A DNA stretch of 64,000 nucleotides. It comes from an uncultured Parabacteroides sp. (GTDB lineage: Bacteria > Bacteroidota > Bacteroidia > Bacteroidales > Tannerellaceae). Below the pieces are notes generated by a model. That model was not told where the DNA came from. It saw only the letters and a list, made by a program, of their open reading frames with translations, and made no database searches. Below are positions 53,701 through 62,187 of the stretch, in pieces. The translations under genes were made by a program, and so were the position numbers. How positions within the stretch are numbered: position 1 is the first letter of the stretch; each line of letters starts with the position of its first letter. The stretch lies in assembly GCA_900552465.1 (NCBI GenBank), contig URZO01000006.1, forward strand, positions 35,591-99,590. Reading direction: 5' to 3'.

Positions 53701-55094
53701 TATTTCTGACCGGGTTGGTGGCTTCGTTAGGATTTGTTCCTATGGCGATTGCCAAGTCTGCGGGTGCGGAAGTACAGCGGCCACTGGCTACAGTCGTGAT
53801 CGGCGGATTGATCGTCTCGACGGTGTTGACGCTTCTTGTGATTCCGGTGTTCTACCGTTTGGTGAATGCCGCCCCGATCTGGTGGAAGCGGATGCGCAAG
53901 CCGGGAGGCAAAGCGCTCATGCTATTGGCTGCCGTCTTGTTATTGGTGCCGGCAACTATGCAGGCGCAGGAAGGAAAAGTCACGCTGGATGAAGCGATCG
54001 GCATTGCCCTGCAAAATCATCCCCGCCTAAAGACAGCATCTGCTGCCGTCGACCGTCTGCATGCCGCTCGGGGAGAAGCCTGGGAAGTGGCGCCGACATC
54101 CGTCAGTTATTCCTGGGGACAGATAAACGGCGAATACCGCCACGATAACCAGATGGAATTGACACAATCGCTCGGTTCCCTGCTGACGCCTTTCTATAAG
54201 AATGCCCTGGTCTCCAAACAGGTGACGACCAGCCGTTATTATCGCGAGATGGTGAAGAAAGAGATCGTAGCCGAGGTGAAACGTGCCTGGGTCTATTACC
54301 AATATGCCCTGAACCTTTGTTCCCTTTACCGGGAGCAGAACGACCTGGCTTCACGATTGCAACAAGCCGGCCAGCTTCGCTATGAGCAAGGCGATATCAC
54401 CTTATTGGAACGGAACATGACGACGACGTTAGCAGCCGATCTTCGTACACGTTTGATGCAGGCGGAAGAAGAACTCTCGCTCGCAAGCCGCCGGCTGACA
54501 TGGGCCTGTTACGCAGACCGTCCGTTGCTCCCTGCCGATACGGCATTGACGCTTCTACCGACAGAAGTAGCCGTTTCTTCCGCTTCGGAAACCTATTTGA
54601 ATTATTTCAAGAGCCAGGCGGAAGAGAAACAGATGATGCTCCGGATGGAACGTAGCCGCTTCTTTCCTGAGCTTTCCTTAGGCTATGTCCGCCAGAAGAT
54701 CGCTCCGCAGAATGGTTTGAACTCATGGATGGTAGGCGTTTCTTTCCCTGTCCTTTTCTTCCCGCAACATAGCCGGGTGAAGCAGGCGAAGATCGACGCC
54801 TACGTCGCCCGCATCGAGTCGGAAGCCAATATGCGGGGACTGGACAATAAAGTGGAAGAGTTGCAGGCGATCCTTCGCAAACAGTCCGAAAGCATCCGTT
54901 ATTACACAACCGGTGCACTGCCCGAAGCTGACGCCCTTTTGCAAAGCGCCCTTTTGTTGTTCCGTGAAAGCGAGACCGACATCACGCAGTTTGTACAGAG
55001 CCTGAACGCTGCCCGCGAGATCCGTCGCGGTTATGTCGAGGCGGTTTATAACTATAATGTGGCAGCTTTGGAGTTGGAAATGTACACCCGGTAA
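50769..55094 (+). CDS. CzcA-like heavy-metal RND pump fused to a TolC-like outer-membrane factor
   Basis: 1441 residues. Residues 1-1040 are a complete HME-RND pump with 12 helices and two periplasmic loops. The helix-4 proton-relay motif is DFGIVVDGSIVIVE (Asp400, Asp406, Glu413), the pattern of the Zn/Co/Cd (CzcA) class, not the Cu/Ag (CusA) class. The last ~380 residues are a TolC-like factor (VTLDEAIGIALQNHPRL, RLQQAGQLRYEQGDITLLE, then RRGYVEAVYNYNVAALELEM). A hydrophobic segment with a signal-peptide-like end (LMLLAAVLLLVPATMQAQ, about 1048-1064) joins them, so cleavage could release the outer-membrane part. First gene of an operon with the adaptor and a LytS/LytTR pair. The metal is inferred from the motif. 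Confidence 0.92.
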   Translation: MFKAIVRFSVRKKLFVGLTALFLLIGGIYAMLTLPIDAVPDITNNQVQIVTVSPTLAPQEVEQLITFPIEIAMSNIMNVEEIRSVSRFGLSLVTVVFKESVPTLDARQLINEQIQAVSGEIPSELGMPELMPITTGLGEIYQYILKVAPGYEKEYDAMELRTIQDWIVKRQLSGIPGIVEINSFGGYLKQYEVAVDPDALYSLNITIGEVFEALNRNNQNTGGSYIEKVNRAYYIRSEGMISRTKDIERIVITNRGGIPIHISDVGTVRFGAPKRFGAMTMDGAGECVGGIAMMLKGANANVVTKELEARVEKVQKMLPEGISVEPYLNRSELVNRNISTVVRNLIEGALIVFIVLMLFLGNARAGLIVASVIPLAMLFAFIMMRLFGVSANLMSLGAIDFGIVVDGSIVIVEGVLAHLYTRRLAGRTLSRAEMDAEVEAGAGGVVRSATFAVFIILIVFFPILTLSGIEGKYFTPMAKTLVFCIIGALILSLTYVPMMASLFLKRTISVKPTFADRFFAGLNKIYKHGLDFCLHHIGVTVVSAFALLAASLLLFTRLGAEFIPTLDEGDFAMQMTLPAGSSLTQSIELSRQAQKVLKDKFPEIKHVVAKIGTAEVPTDPMAVEDADVMIIMKPFKEWTSASSRAEMVEKMKAALEPITGAEFNFSQPIQLRFNELMTGAKADIAIKLYGEDMEELYAKAKEASKFVEKVPGASDVIVEQAMGLPQLVVKYDRARIARYGMNIEELNTIIRTAYAGEAAGVVFENERRFDLVVRLDKEKVADLNLDKLFVRTAEGVQIPVGEVANIELVNGPLQINRDATKRRVVIGVNVRDADIQQVVADIQSTLEKNIKLSPGYYFEYGGQFENLQNAIDTLLIVIPVALSLILLLLFFAFKSVTYTLVVFSTVPLSLIGGIVALWLRGLPFSISAGVGFIALFGVAVLNGILMINHFNDLRKQTKYQMTTNKIITKGCPHLLRPVFLTGLVASLGFVPMAIAKSAGAEVQRPLATVVIGGLIVSTVLTLLVIPVFYRLVNAAPIWWKRMRKPGGKALMLLAAVLLLVPATMQAQEGKVTLDEAIGIALQNHPRLKTASAAVDRLHAARGEAWEVAPTSVSYSWGQINGEYRHDNQMELTQSLGSLLTPFYKNALVSKQVTTSRYYREMVKKEIVAEVKRAWVYYQYALNLCSLYREQNDLASRLQQAGQLRYEQGDITLLERNMTTTLAADLRTRLMQAEEELSLASRRLTWACYADRPLLPADTALTLLPTEVAVSSASETYLNYFKSQAEEKQMMLRMERSRFFPELSLGYVRQKIAPQNGLNSWMVGVSFPVLFFPQHSRVKQAKIDAYVARIESEANMRGLDNKVEELQAILRKQSESIRYYTTGALPEADALLQSALLLFRESETDITQFVQSLNAAREIRRGYVEAVYNYNVAALELEMYTR

Positions 55095-55131
55095 CATCAG
55101 AGAAGAAATAAAAAAAATAAAGATAAAGTAT

Positions 55132-56037
55132 ATGAAAAGAATATTCATCCCGGTTGCAGCTCTGTTGTTAGTCTCCTGCAACCAGACGACACAAGAGACA
55201 ACACCGGTAGCCGAAACTGCCGCAGACACGGCCGCTCCCGTAACCGAAATGCAAGATACGACCGCCACGGCAAATGAGGTGGATGCCGTCACTTCCGCTA
55301 CGGCTATGCCGAACCATTCCTCCTTCAACGGAATCATGGTTGTCCCGCCGCAACGCCGCGCCACCGTGACATTGACAATGGGAGGCACCGTGCACAGCAC
55401 GACTCTGCTCCCCGGCGATTATGTCAGGAAAGGCAGTGTGCTGGCAACCCTCGAAAACCCAGACTTTATCAACTTGCAACAAGCCTATCTCGATGCCCGT
55501 GCCCAAACCGAATACCTGCAAAAGGAATATGAACGCCAGGAACGTTTAAGTTCGCAGGAAGCAGCCTCGCAGAAACGCTTCCAGCAAAGCAAGGCCGATT
55601 ATCTTTCGATGAAAAGCCGTTTGGAAGCAGCAGCCGCACAATTGACAATCCTCGGAGTAGCCCCGGAAGAGTTGCAGGCAAACGGCATCCGTCCTTATTT
55701 AGAGGTCAAATCTCCTCTTAACGGATATGTCACGGCGATGGACTTGAATCTGGGGAAATATATCAATGCCGGAGAATCGATTTGTGACGTGGTTGACAAA
55801 GGCGAAACCTTGCTTTGCCTGACCGCCTACGAAAAGGATTTGCAGAATCTGGAACCCGGCAAGCGCGTACAGTTCCGTGTGAACGGTATGGGAACAGAGA
55901 CGTTCCATGCCGTCCTCGTCTCGGTCGGGCAGGAAGTGGACGAGACAAACCGTTCGCTGGAAGTCTATGCCCGTGTAAAAGAGTCGAACACCCGCTTTCG
56001 TCCCGGCATGTATGTGACGGCGCGTGTTGAAAAATGA
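55132..56037 (+). CDS. RND efflux periplasmic adaptor (membrane-fusion) lipoprotein
   Basis: 301 residues from the ATG at 55132 (MKRIFIPVAALLLVSC); an upstream frame start at 55033 lies inside the pump gene. Lipoprotein with a ~50-residue Thr/Ala-rich linker, then barrel-sandwich halves (TVTLTMGGTVHSTTLLPGDY and SPLNGYVTAMDLNLGKYINA) around a coiled-coil hairpin (YLQKEYERQERLSSQEAASQ), then a beta-barrel (LEPGKRVQFRVNGM). Connects the inner-membrane pump to the outer-membrane factor. Its stop overlaps the kinase start by four bases. Confidence 0.92.
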   Translation: MKRIFIPVAALLLVSCNQTTQETTPVAETAADTAAPVTEMQDTTATANEVDAVTSATAMPNHSSFNGIMVVPPQRRATVTLTMGGTVHSTTLLPGDYVRKGSVLATLENPDFINLQQAYLDARAQTEYLQKEYERQERLSSQEAASQKRFQQSKADYLSMKSRLEAAAAQLTILGVAPEELQANGIRPYLEVKSPLNGYVTAMDLNLGKYINAGESICDVVDKGETLLCLTAYEKDLQNLEPGKRVQFRVNGMGTETFHAVLVSVGQEVDETNRSLEVYARVKESNTRFRPGMYVTARVEK

Positions 56038-57101
56038 GTATCTTTGCCCCTATGGATATGAAGTGGATAAACAGGATCGACCGATATATGATTGCGTTGA
56101 CGGTGATTTCTATCGTGGTTGCTTTCCTTACGCATTTTCCCGAACTGATTTCGCTGTTCGACCGTTCGGGACAGAATAATCTGTTTCCCGGCATGCATTG
56201 GGCGGATGTGGCGAATGAGGTATTCTTCACTTTTATCTCGTTGCTGCTGCTTTTTGCGCTGAACACTTTTCTGTTCAAGTTCGACCGTCCGACGGTGCAT
56301 ATTACCTGGTGGAAATTAGCGTTGTCGTTTGTCCTGACTTGGATCGTCAGTAACCTGTTGGGGAAAGGATTTGTCTTCCTGCATCATCATTTCAACATTC
56401 CGGCTATCGACGCGATGGTGCATCATTATTTGCACCCGTTACGCGACTTCCTGATCACCTGTATCGTGGTGGGAAGCTGTTATATGAGCTACCTGCTGAG
56501 ACGGAGCCAGCTTGTGCTTATCGAGAACCAGCAACTCCGGACAGAAAACCTGATAAACCAGTATGAAGCCTTGAAGAGCCAGTTAAATCCCCATATGCTG
56601 TTCAACTCGCTTAACACGCTTCGTTCCCTGATCCGCGAGGCTCCGGATAAGGCGCAGGACTACTTGCAGGAACTTTCCCGCGTGCTTCGCTACACTTTGC
56701 AGGAAAACGAAAACCAGAGTGTGATGCTCCATGAAGAGATGGAGTTCGTCCGTGCTTACATCTTTCTGCTGAAGATGCGCTACGAAGACAATCTCTCGTT
56801 CGACATCCGGATTGATGAAAGCACGGAGAACTGTCTGCTTCCGCCCATGTCTGTCCAATTGCTGATTGAAAATGCCGTCAAACACAACGAGATTAGCAAC
56901 CGCCGCCCGCTGACAATCCGGATACAGTCCGAAGGGCATCAGTTGACGGTCAGTAATCCGCTCCAGCCCAAACTGACGGCAAGCGGCGGCACCCGCATCG
57001 GACTGGCCAACCTGGCTAAACGCTACCGCCTCCTTTTCAGAAAGGAGATCGCAGTCAGTGAAGAAAATGATACGTTTGTAGTGACGATTCCTTTGATATA
57101 A
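56034..57101 (+). CDS. LytS-type sensor histidine kinase of the efflux operon
   Basis: 355 residues; four hydrophobic helices in the first ~165 residues (MIALTVISIVVAFLTHF, VFFTFISLLLLFALNTFLF, LALSFVLTWIVSNLLG, FLITCIVVGSCYMSYLL). The His_kinase domain has LKSQLNPHMLFNSLNTLRSL and the ATPase SVQLLIENAVKHNE ... GGTRIGLANLAKRY. His-rich stretches before helix 4 (FLHHHF, VHHYLHP) could bind a metal. The ATG at 56034 overlaps the adaptor stop. A TAnnTTTG element at 56039-56046 raises the alternative of an internal promoter with a start at 56052 or 56058. Confidence 0.9.
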   Translation: MSIFAPMDMKWINRIDRYMIALTVISIVVAFLTHFPELISLFDRSGQNNLFPGMHWADVANEVFFTFISLLLLFALNTFLFKFDRPTVHITWWKLALSFVLTWIVSNLLGKGFVFLHHHFNIPAIDAMVHHYLHPLRDFLITCIVVGSCYMSYLLRRSQLVLIENQQLRTENLINQYEALKSQLNPHMLFNSLNTLRSLIREAPDKAQDYLQELSRVLRYTLQENENQSVMLHEEMEFVRAYIFLLKMRYEDNLSFDIRIDESTENCLLPPMSVQLLIENAVKHNEISNRRPLTIRIQSEGHQLTVSNPLQPKLTASGGTRIGLANLAKRYRLLFRKEIAVSEENDTFVVTIPLI

Positions 57102-57106
57102 ATGAC

Positions 57107-57868
57107 ATGAAAGCACTTATTATAGAAGATGAAAAAGCGGCAGTCCGCAATTTGCAGGCATTGCTGTCGGAAATAGCGCCGGATATGGAAATCTTGGCCG
57201 TATTAGACAGTATTACCGAGACGATAGATTGGTTCGGCGCTCACAAAATGCCCGACCTGATTTTCCTGGATATTCATCTGGCGGATGGTTCCGCATTCGA
57301 GATATTCGGCCATGTGGATATCACCTGTCCGATCATTTTTACAACCGCCTACGACGAATATGCTTTAAAAGCATTTAAGGTAAACAGCATCGACTATCTG
57401 CTCAAGCCGATCGATCCCAGCGATATCAGGAAAGCACTCGATAAACTGGAGCGTTTGCAAGGCGAACCTGCCGGCAAAGAGCCGGACTATTCGACCCTAA
57501 TCCGTGCGCTAAAAAAGGAGGAAAGTTATAAGACCCATTTTTTAGTCCCCATCAAAGGCGATAAGCTGTTACCTGTCTCTGCCGAAACAGTTCTTTTCTT
57601 CCATATCGATGAAGGGATCGTAAAAGCGGTGCTTGCAGACGGAAAAGAATGTGTTTTCCCCCAGACTCTGGATGAACTTTCCGATTGTCTGAATCCGGTT
57701 TTCTTCTTCCGGGTGAACCGGCAATATCTGATCTCGCGTAAAGCCATACAGGATATCGACCTTTGGTTTAACGGACGGCTGTCTATCAACCTGAAAGTGC
57801 CGGTCCCGGAAAAAATACTGGTCAGCAAAGCACGGGTAGGAGAGTTTAAAGAATGGTTCTCACGATAA
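57107..57868 (+). CDS. LytTR-family response regulator of the efflux operon
   Basis: 253 residues. Receiver domain with Glu7/Asp8 pocket, Asp55 in LIFLDIHLAD and the conserved Lys in YLLKPID. Then a linker and a LytTR DNA-binding domain (about 145-253; FLVPIKGDKLLPVSAETVLF, FFFRVNRQYLISRKAI). Follows the kinase after 5 bases and ends the operon, so pump, adaptor and regulators are made together. Probably controls its own operon in response to metal (inference). Note that most metal RND pumps use OmpR-type regulators. Confidence 0.92.
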   Translation: MKALIIEDEKAAVRNLQALLSEIAPDMEILAVLDSITETIDWFGAHKMPDLIFLDIHLADGSAFEIFGHVDITCPIIFTTAYDEYALKAFKVNSIDYLLKPIDPSDIRKALDKLERLQGEPAGKEPDYSTLIRALKKEESYKTHFLVPIKGDKLLPVSAETVLFFHIDEGIVKAVLADGKECVFPQTLDELSDCLNPVFFFRVNRQYLISRKAIQDIDLWFNGRLSINLKVPVPEKILVSKARVGEFKEWFSR

Positions 57869-57873
57869 ACCCT

Positions 57874-58782
57874 TTATTTTGCAGTCTTCATCGATAACTT
57901 TTCGAGGAAGTAAACAAGTGCAAAACCTAATATCATCAGGCCGACAGCCTCTACGATAAACTGGTTCGGCATGATGTTTGCCTCTACGAGAGGTTTAACG
58001 AGGCCATGGCTGTCCGTATAAGTCTCGATTGTCTCTTTCCAGGGCCACACCTTATTCAGCGATCCTAACATAAAACCGGCCAATACGGCAATCGTAATGT
58101 CGTGGAACCGGCGGAGAGCAAATGACAATATGCGTGAGAAACTCGTAATACCGATCGCTGCACCACCGATAAACACCAGCATCACGGGTATATTGAATGT
58201 CTTCACCGCCTCCATGATGTAGAAATATTTACCTAAAAGCACCAGAATAAAACTGCCTGATATCCCCGGCAGGATCATCGCACAGATGGCAATTGCCCCG
58301 CAAAGGAAGATGAAGAGCAAATTGGACGGCGTTTCAGCCGGAGTGGCAACCGTTATATAGAAAGCGACTATGATTCCGATAATATAACTCAGGATCGTTT
58401 TCCAATCCCATTTCCGGATATCTTTGGATACGAACCAGGTTGAAGCTAGCACCAGGCCGAAGAAGAAAGACCAGACGAGAATCGGATGATCTGTCAGCAA
58501 CCAGGTAATGATCTTGGCCAGTGAAAAGATACTGATCCCGATCCCGGCAACAATAGACAACAGGAAATTTGCATTTATCGCGTTCCAGAAAGCTGCAATC
58601 TTTCCAGTAAAGAGCAGTTTCAGGCTGGATGCGTTAATACTTTTGATCGAGTCGATCAACTCTTCATAGATCCCGACAATGAAGGCGATGGTCCCGCCCG
58701 ATACGCCAGGCACGACATCCGCCGCACCCATACCCATGCCTTTTAAAACTAAGAGGCCGTAGTCTTTTAGATTTCTTTTCAT
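57874..58782 (-). CDS. DUF368 membrane protein (PopT-type undecaprenyl phosphate translocase)
   Basis: 302 residues, about nine helices, with the family signature GMGMGAADVVPGVSGGTIAF and its internal echo AMILPGISGSFILVLLG. The two re-entrant repeats are related. DUF368 members have been shown to recycle undecaprenyl phosphate across the inner membrane, which fits the sequence. Lies 2 bases after the TPR gene, and that gene lies 23 bases after glnS, so the three may form one operon. Convergent with the efflux operon. Confidence 0.9.
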   Translation of the reverse strand: MKRNLKDYGLLVLKGMGMGAADVVPGVSGGTIAFIVGIYEELIDSIKSINASSLKLLFTGKIAAFWNAINANFLLSIVAGIGISIFSLAKIITWLLTDHPILVWSFFFGLVLASTWFVSKDIRKWDWKTILSYIIGIIVAFYITVATPAETPSNLLFIFLCGAIAICAMILPGISGSFILVLLGKYFYIMEAVKTFNIPVMLVFIGGAAIGITSFSRILSFALRRFHDITIAVLAGFMLGSLNKVWPWKETIETYTDSHGLVKPLVEANIMPNQFIVEAVGLMILGFALVYFLEKLSMKTAK

Positions 58783-58784
58783 GT

Positions 58785-60230
58785 TTAGTTGTTATTATCC
58801 TTATTATTGAGGAATTCTTTCACCAGATCTTCCGGAGCAATATGTTTATAGCTTGTCTCATCGGTAATTTTATCAAAATTGAGGCCGGAGTTTTTCAGAT
58901 ATTCGAACACTTCGCTGGGAGAGGTCTGCCGGAAATGCTCCCCGAAATGTTTCATATCTCCTTTTGCCAGATAAGCCATTGCCAGGTGGAGATGCATCTG
59001 AGGCATTTTCGGATTGGCATCGAAGACTTTCTTATAATATTGCAAAGCCTTGTCTATATCCCCTTTCATATACAGATATTGACCGGCATGGAACAGGCTT
59101 TCGAAATCTTCCTGATTTTTGTCATCCGACTTGTCGAGGACATTAAACAGGCGGTCTGTCACCTCCACAGCCTTCTTTTCCTCTCCGTTTTCCAGATATG
59201 TCAAAGCTAACAGAGAGAGGATCCGAACGTTTTTAGGAAACAGCTTGGAGGCTTTCATCAGATTGTCGGAAGCCTCTTTTTCACGTCCCGTCTCGACACA
59301 ACAACGGATATAATTAATGTAAGTGCTGGAATCTTCCTGCAAACCGTTCCGGCTAAGTTGTTCTTTCAATAGGTCATAAGCCTTTTCGTAATCTTCTAAC
59401 TTTACATAACATTCGGCAAGCAACGGTGTGATACGGGCGCGTATCTCATCAGTTGTTGCGATCTCGTTATACACCTCGATTGCCTTTTCATAATTCTCAT
59501 TCATGTAAAGGCAATAGGCCTTCAGTATTTTCAACTCTTCATCCGAATCGTCACAGGTAAGGGCAAAGTCGAACGCTTCGATTGCTTTCTCATAATCCCC
59601 GCTGATCGAATAGAGGCGGCCGAGTGTAAACCAGTAATCATTGGAATAAGGATTCTTGTCGATCAGTTCGTTACAGATCCCGATCGCTTTTTCGATATCG
59701 CCTTCAATTTCCAGATTATAGCAAAGCTCGTCTTTCAAGATCAGATTATCGGGGAAGAGCATCAGCCCGCGATTGATGTAATCGTGTGCCTCCTTATTCA
59801 TTTCCGCATCGCCCAGGATAGGAGCGATATATTCGAATATAGTTTCCAGATATTCGCATTTATCGGCAATGAGTTTCTCCGTATATTCGACTACTTTATC
59901 GTATGAATCTTGCATGACGTAACATTCCAGACGTAGCATGTCGAGATCCTGATTGTCCGTTTCGGCGATTGTCTCGATCAGGGCAAGAGCACTTTCATAG
60001 TCTTCGTTATAGACGAACGACTTGCATTGCCTGACCTGTAAATCAGTATTACCGGGATGAAGCCTCAGGCCTAAGGCCAAGACTTCATCGTAGTAAGTAT
60101 AATCGTCAGATTCTTCAAAACTGTCCAACAGGCTATCTATCTCATCGGCATCAAAATAGGCGTCCCTGCCTTCCTTGTGACCGGACAGATAGCGCTGTAA
60201 TAGACGTGAGATACCATCTTTTTTCTTCAT
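58785..60230 (-). CDS. Tetratricopeptide-repeat protein
   Basis: 481 residues from the ATG at 60230 (an in-frame GTG at 60236 lies within a repeat). No signal peptide, so cytoplasmic. Roughly ten TPR-like helical pairs, for example DYESALALIETIAETDNQD, PYSNDYWFTLGRLYSISGDY, EKAIEAFDFALTCDDSDEEL, LEDYEKAYDLLKEQLSRNG and IDKALQYYKKVFDANPKMPQ. Very acidic. A protein-interaction scaffold; partner unknown. Sits between glnS and the DUF368 gene in a probable operon. Confidence 0.85.
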   Translation of the reverse strand: MKKKDGISRLLQRYLSGHKEGRDAYFDADEIDSLLDSFEESDDYTYYDEVLALGLRLHPGNTDLQVRQCKSFVYNEDYESALALIETIAETDNQDLDMLRLECYVMQDSYDKVVEYTEKLIADKCEYLETIFEYIAPILGDAEMNKEAHDYINRGLMLFPDNLILKDELCYNLEIEGDIEKAIGICNELIDKNPYSNDYWFTLGRLYSISGDYEKAIEAFDFALTCDDSDEELKILKAYCLYMNENYEKAIEVYNEIATTDEIRARITPLLAECYVKLEDYEKAYDLLKEQLSRNGLQEDSSTYINYIRCCVETGREKEASDNLMKASKLFPKNVRILSLLALTYLENGEEKKAVEVTDRLFNVLDKSDDKNQEDFESLFHAGQYLYMKGDIDKALQYYKKVFDANPKMPQMHLHLAMAYLAKGDMKHFGEHFRQTSPSEVFEYLKNSGLNFDKITDETSYKHIAPEDLVKEFLNNKDNNN

Positions 60231-60255
60231 TGGCACATTGAACTATTGGCACATT
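60229..60255. repeat. Direct repeat of ATTGGCACATT between glnS and the TPR gene
   Basis: Two exact 11-bp copies at 60229-60239 and 60245-60255 fill the 23-base gap and touch both genes. Same 11-mer as in the zwf-pgl gap. Confidence 0.8.
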
Positions 60256-61996
60256 ATTTATCTTTCACCTTACTCCAGGTATCTTTCAGGGATACGGTAC
60301 GGTTAAAGACTAATTTACCGGCTGTGGAATCTTTATCCACATTGAAATAACCGATACGTTGGAACTGCAGGTAATCGAGCGGTTTGGCATTTGCCAGGAA
60401 CTTTTCGACATAGCAGTTTTCCAGTATTTTCAGCGAGTCGGGGTTGATGATCTCTTTCATTGCTTCCAACGCCGAACAGTTCTTGGCTTCGCGGATGGCA
60501 GCCAATTCGTCGCGCGGGTTCTCCACGTTCCACAAGCGGTCGTACAGGCGTACTTCGGCCGGCAGGCAGTGTGCGCAGCTCAGCCAGTGGAGCGTGCCTT
60601 TCACCTTCCGGTTACTGTCCGGCATACCGCTCTTCGTGTTCGGGTCGTATTCGCAATAGATCTCTTCGATATTGCCGTCAGCGTCTTTCTTACAACCTGT
60701 GCATTTCACGATGTAGGCGTTTTTCAGACGTACTTCCTGTCCCGGTGTCATGCGGAAGAACTTTTTCGGAGCATCTTCCATGAAGTCTTCGCGTTCGATC
60801 CACAGCTCGCGGCTGAATTCGATCGTATGGCTTCCTGCCGACGGATCTTCCGGATTATTGATCGCTTCCATCTCTTCAACCTGTCCCTCGGGATAGTTGG
60901 TGATAATCAGCTTGACCGGATTCAGAACGGCCGATACGCGAGTCGCACGGGTGTTAAGATCTTCGCGGACAGCGCTTTCCAACAAGGCAAATTCGTTCAA
61001 CGCGTCGTAAGTCGTGTAACCGATCTTGTCGATAAACTTGTGAATGGATTCCGGTGAATAACCGCGACGGCGGAAACCGCAGATCGTCGGCATACGCGGA
61101 TCGTCCCAATCGTTTACCAATCCTTCCTTCACCAACGTCAACAGGTTACGCTTGCTCATCAGCGTGTAGCTCAGGTTCAGTTTGTTGAACTCGGTCTGAC
61201 GCGGACGGTTATCGTTTAGGTCTTTGCCCTCTTTCAGCCAGTCGATGAAGAGATCATACAGCGGGCGGTGTACCACAAATTCGAGTGTGCACAGCGAATG
61301 GGTGACGCCTTCGAAGAAGTCGCTCTGTCCGTGTGCAAAGTCGTACATCGGATAGGCTTTCCACTTGTCGCCTGTGCGGTGGTGCGGAGTCTTGACGATG
61401 CGGTAGATGATCGGGTCGCGGAAGTGCATGTTTGAATTGGCCATGTCGATCTTGGCGCGCAACACCATTGAGCCTTCTTCCAGCTTGCCGCTGTTCATCT
61501 TGTTGAACAGTTCCAGGCTCTCTTCAATCGGTCGGTCGCGGTACGGGCTGTTTGTTCCCGGTTGCGTCGGCGTCCCTTTCTGGGCCGCAATTTGTTCGGA
61601 AGTCTGTTCGTCGACGTATGCTTTTCCTTCCTTGATCAGCTGGACTGCAAAGTCCCAGAGTTGCTGGAAGTAATCGGATGCGTAATATATATTATTCCAG
61701 TGGTAACCCAGCCATTCAATGTCTTCCTTGATGGCATCCACGTATTCTAAATCTTCTTTTACGGGGTTTGTGTCGTCGAAGCGCAGGTTGCAGACGCCGC
61801 CATACTGTTCGGCAATGCCGAAATCCAGGCAGATGGCTTTGGCATGTCCGATATGCAGGTATCCGTTTGGTTCGGGCGGGAAACGGGTCTGTACGCGTTC
61901 GCCGTTTTTACCTTCCGCCAAGTCTTTTTCAACCATTGCTTCAATGAAGTTCAAGCTCTTTTTGCCTTCTTCTTCGTTCGTTTTGATATCGCTCAT
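60254..61996 (-). CDS. glnS: Glutaminyl-tRNA synthetase
   Basis: 580 residues from the ATG at 61996 (MSDIKTNEEEGKK). Class I synthetase: HIGH motif in PPEPNGYLHIGHAKAICLD, KMSKS equivalent LMSKRN, the Gln-specific LRFDDTNPVKEDLEYVDAI and the two C-terminal beta-barrels (for example LWIEREDFMEDAPKKFFRM, GCKKDADGNIEEIYCEYDPN). Charges tRNA-Gln directly. Probable first gene of an operon with the TPR and DUF368 genes. Confidence 0.97.
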   Translation of the reverse strand: MSDIKTNEEEGKKSLNFIEAMVEKDLAEGKNGERVQTRFPPEPNGYLHIGHAKAICLDFGIAEQYGGVCNLRFDDTNPVKEDLEYVDAIKEDIEWLGYHWNNIYYASDYFQQLWDFAVQLIKEGKAYVDEQTSEQIAAQKGTPTQPGTNSPYRDRPIEESLELFNKMNSGKLEEGSMVLRAKIDMANSNMHFRDPIIYRIVKTPHHRTGDKWKAYPMYDFAHGQSDFFEGVTHSLCTLEFVVHRPLYDLFIDWLKEGKDLNDNRPRQTEFNKLNLSYTLMSKRNLLTLVKEGLVNDWDDPRMPTICGFRRRGYSPESIHKFIDKIGYTTYDALNEFALLESAVREDLNTRATRVSAVLNPVKLIITNYPEGQVEEMEAINNPEDPSAGSHTIEFSRELWIEREDFMEDAPKKFFRMTPGQEVRLKNAYIVKCTGCKKDADGNIEEIYCEYDPNTKSGMPDSNRKVKGTLHWLSCAHCLPAEVRLYDRLWNVENPRDELAAIREAKNCSALEAMKEIINPDSLKILENCYVEKFLANAKPLDYLQFQRIGYFNVDKDSTAGKLVFNRTVSLKDTWSKVKDK

Positions 61997-62029
61997 CTTT
62001 GTAGTTAAATGTTTTCTATTCAAAGTTTG

Positions 62030-62037
62030 CAAAGATA
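62030..62037 (-). promoter_or_regulatory. -7 element (TATCTTTG) for glnS
   Basis: TAnnTTTG match 34 bases before the ATG at 61996; supports that start over the upstream in-frame ATG at 62032, which overlaps this element. Confidence 0.6.
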
Positions 62038-62114
62038 CAAAAATAAAGGGCGGAATGCAACTGATAATCGAAAAATCTTTTCATCCACGATCACGATCTC
62101 TCTCGCGCACACAC

Positions 62115-62176
62115 GATGATGATGATGATAATAAGATTTATTTTCCTTTCCTTTATTTTCCTTTCCTTTCCTTTGT
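62115..62176. repeat. Simple-sequence tracts upstream of glnS
   Basis: A (GAT) run of five to six units near 62115-62132, followed by two blocks of CCTTT pentamers (62141-62176), with short AC and TC dinucleotide runs just before. They lie ~80-140 bp upstream of the glnS promoter. The rest of 62038-62114 shows nothing recognisable. Confidence 0.75.
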
Positions 62177-62187
62177 TCCGCGCTGTC

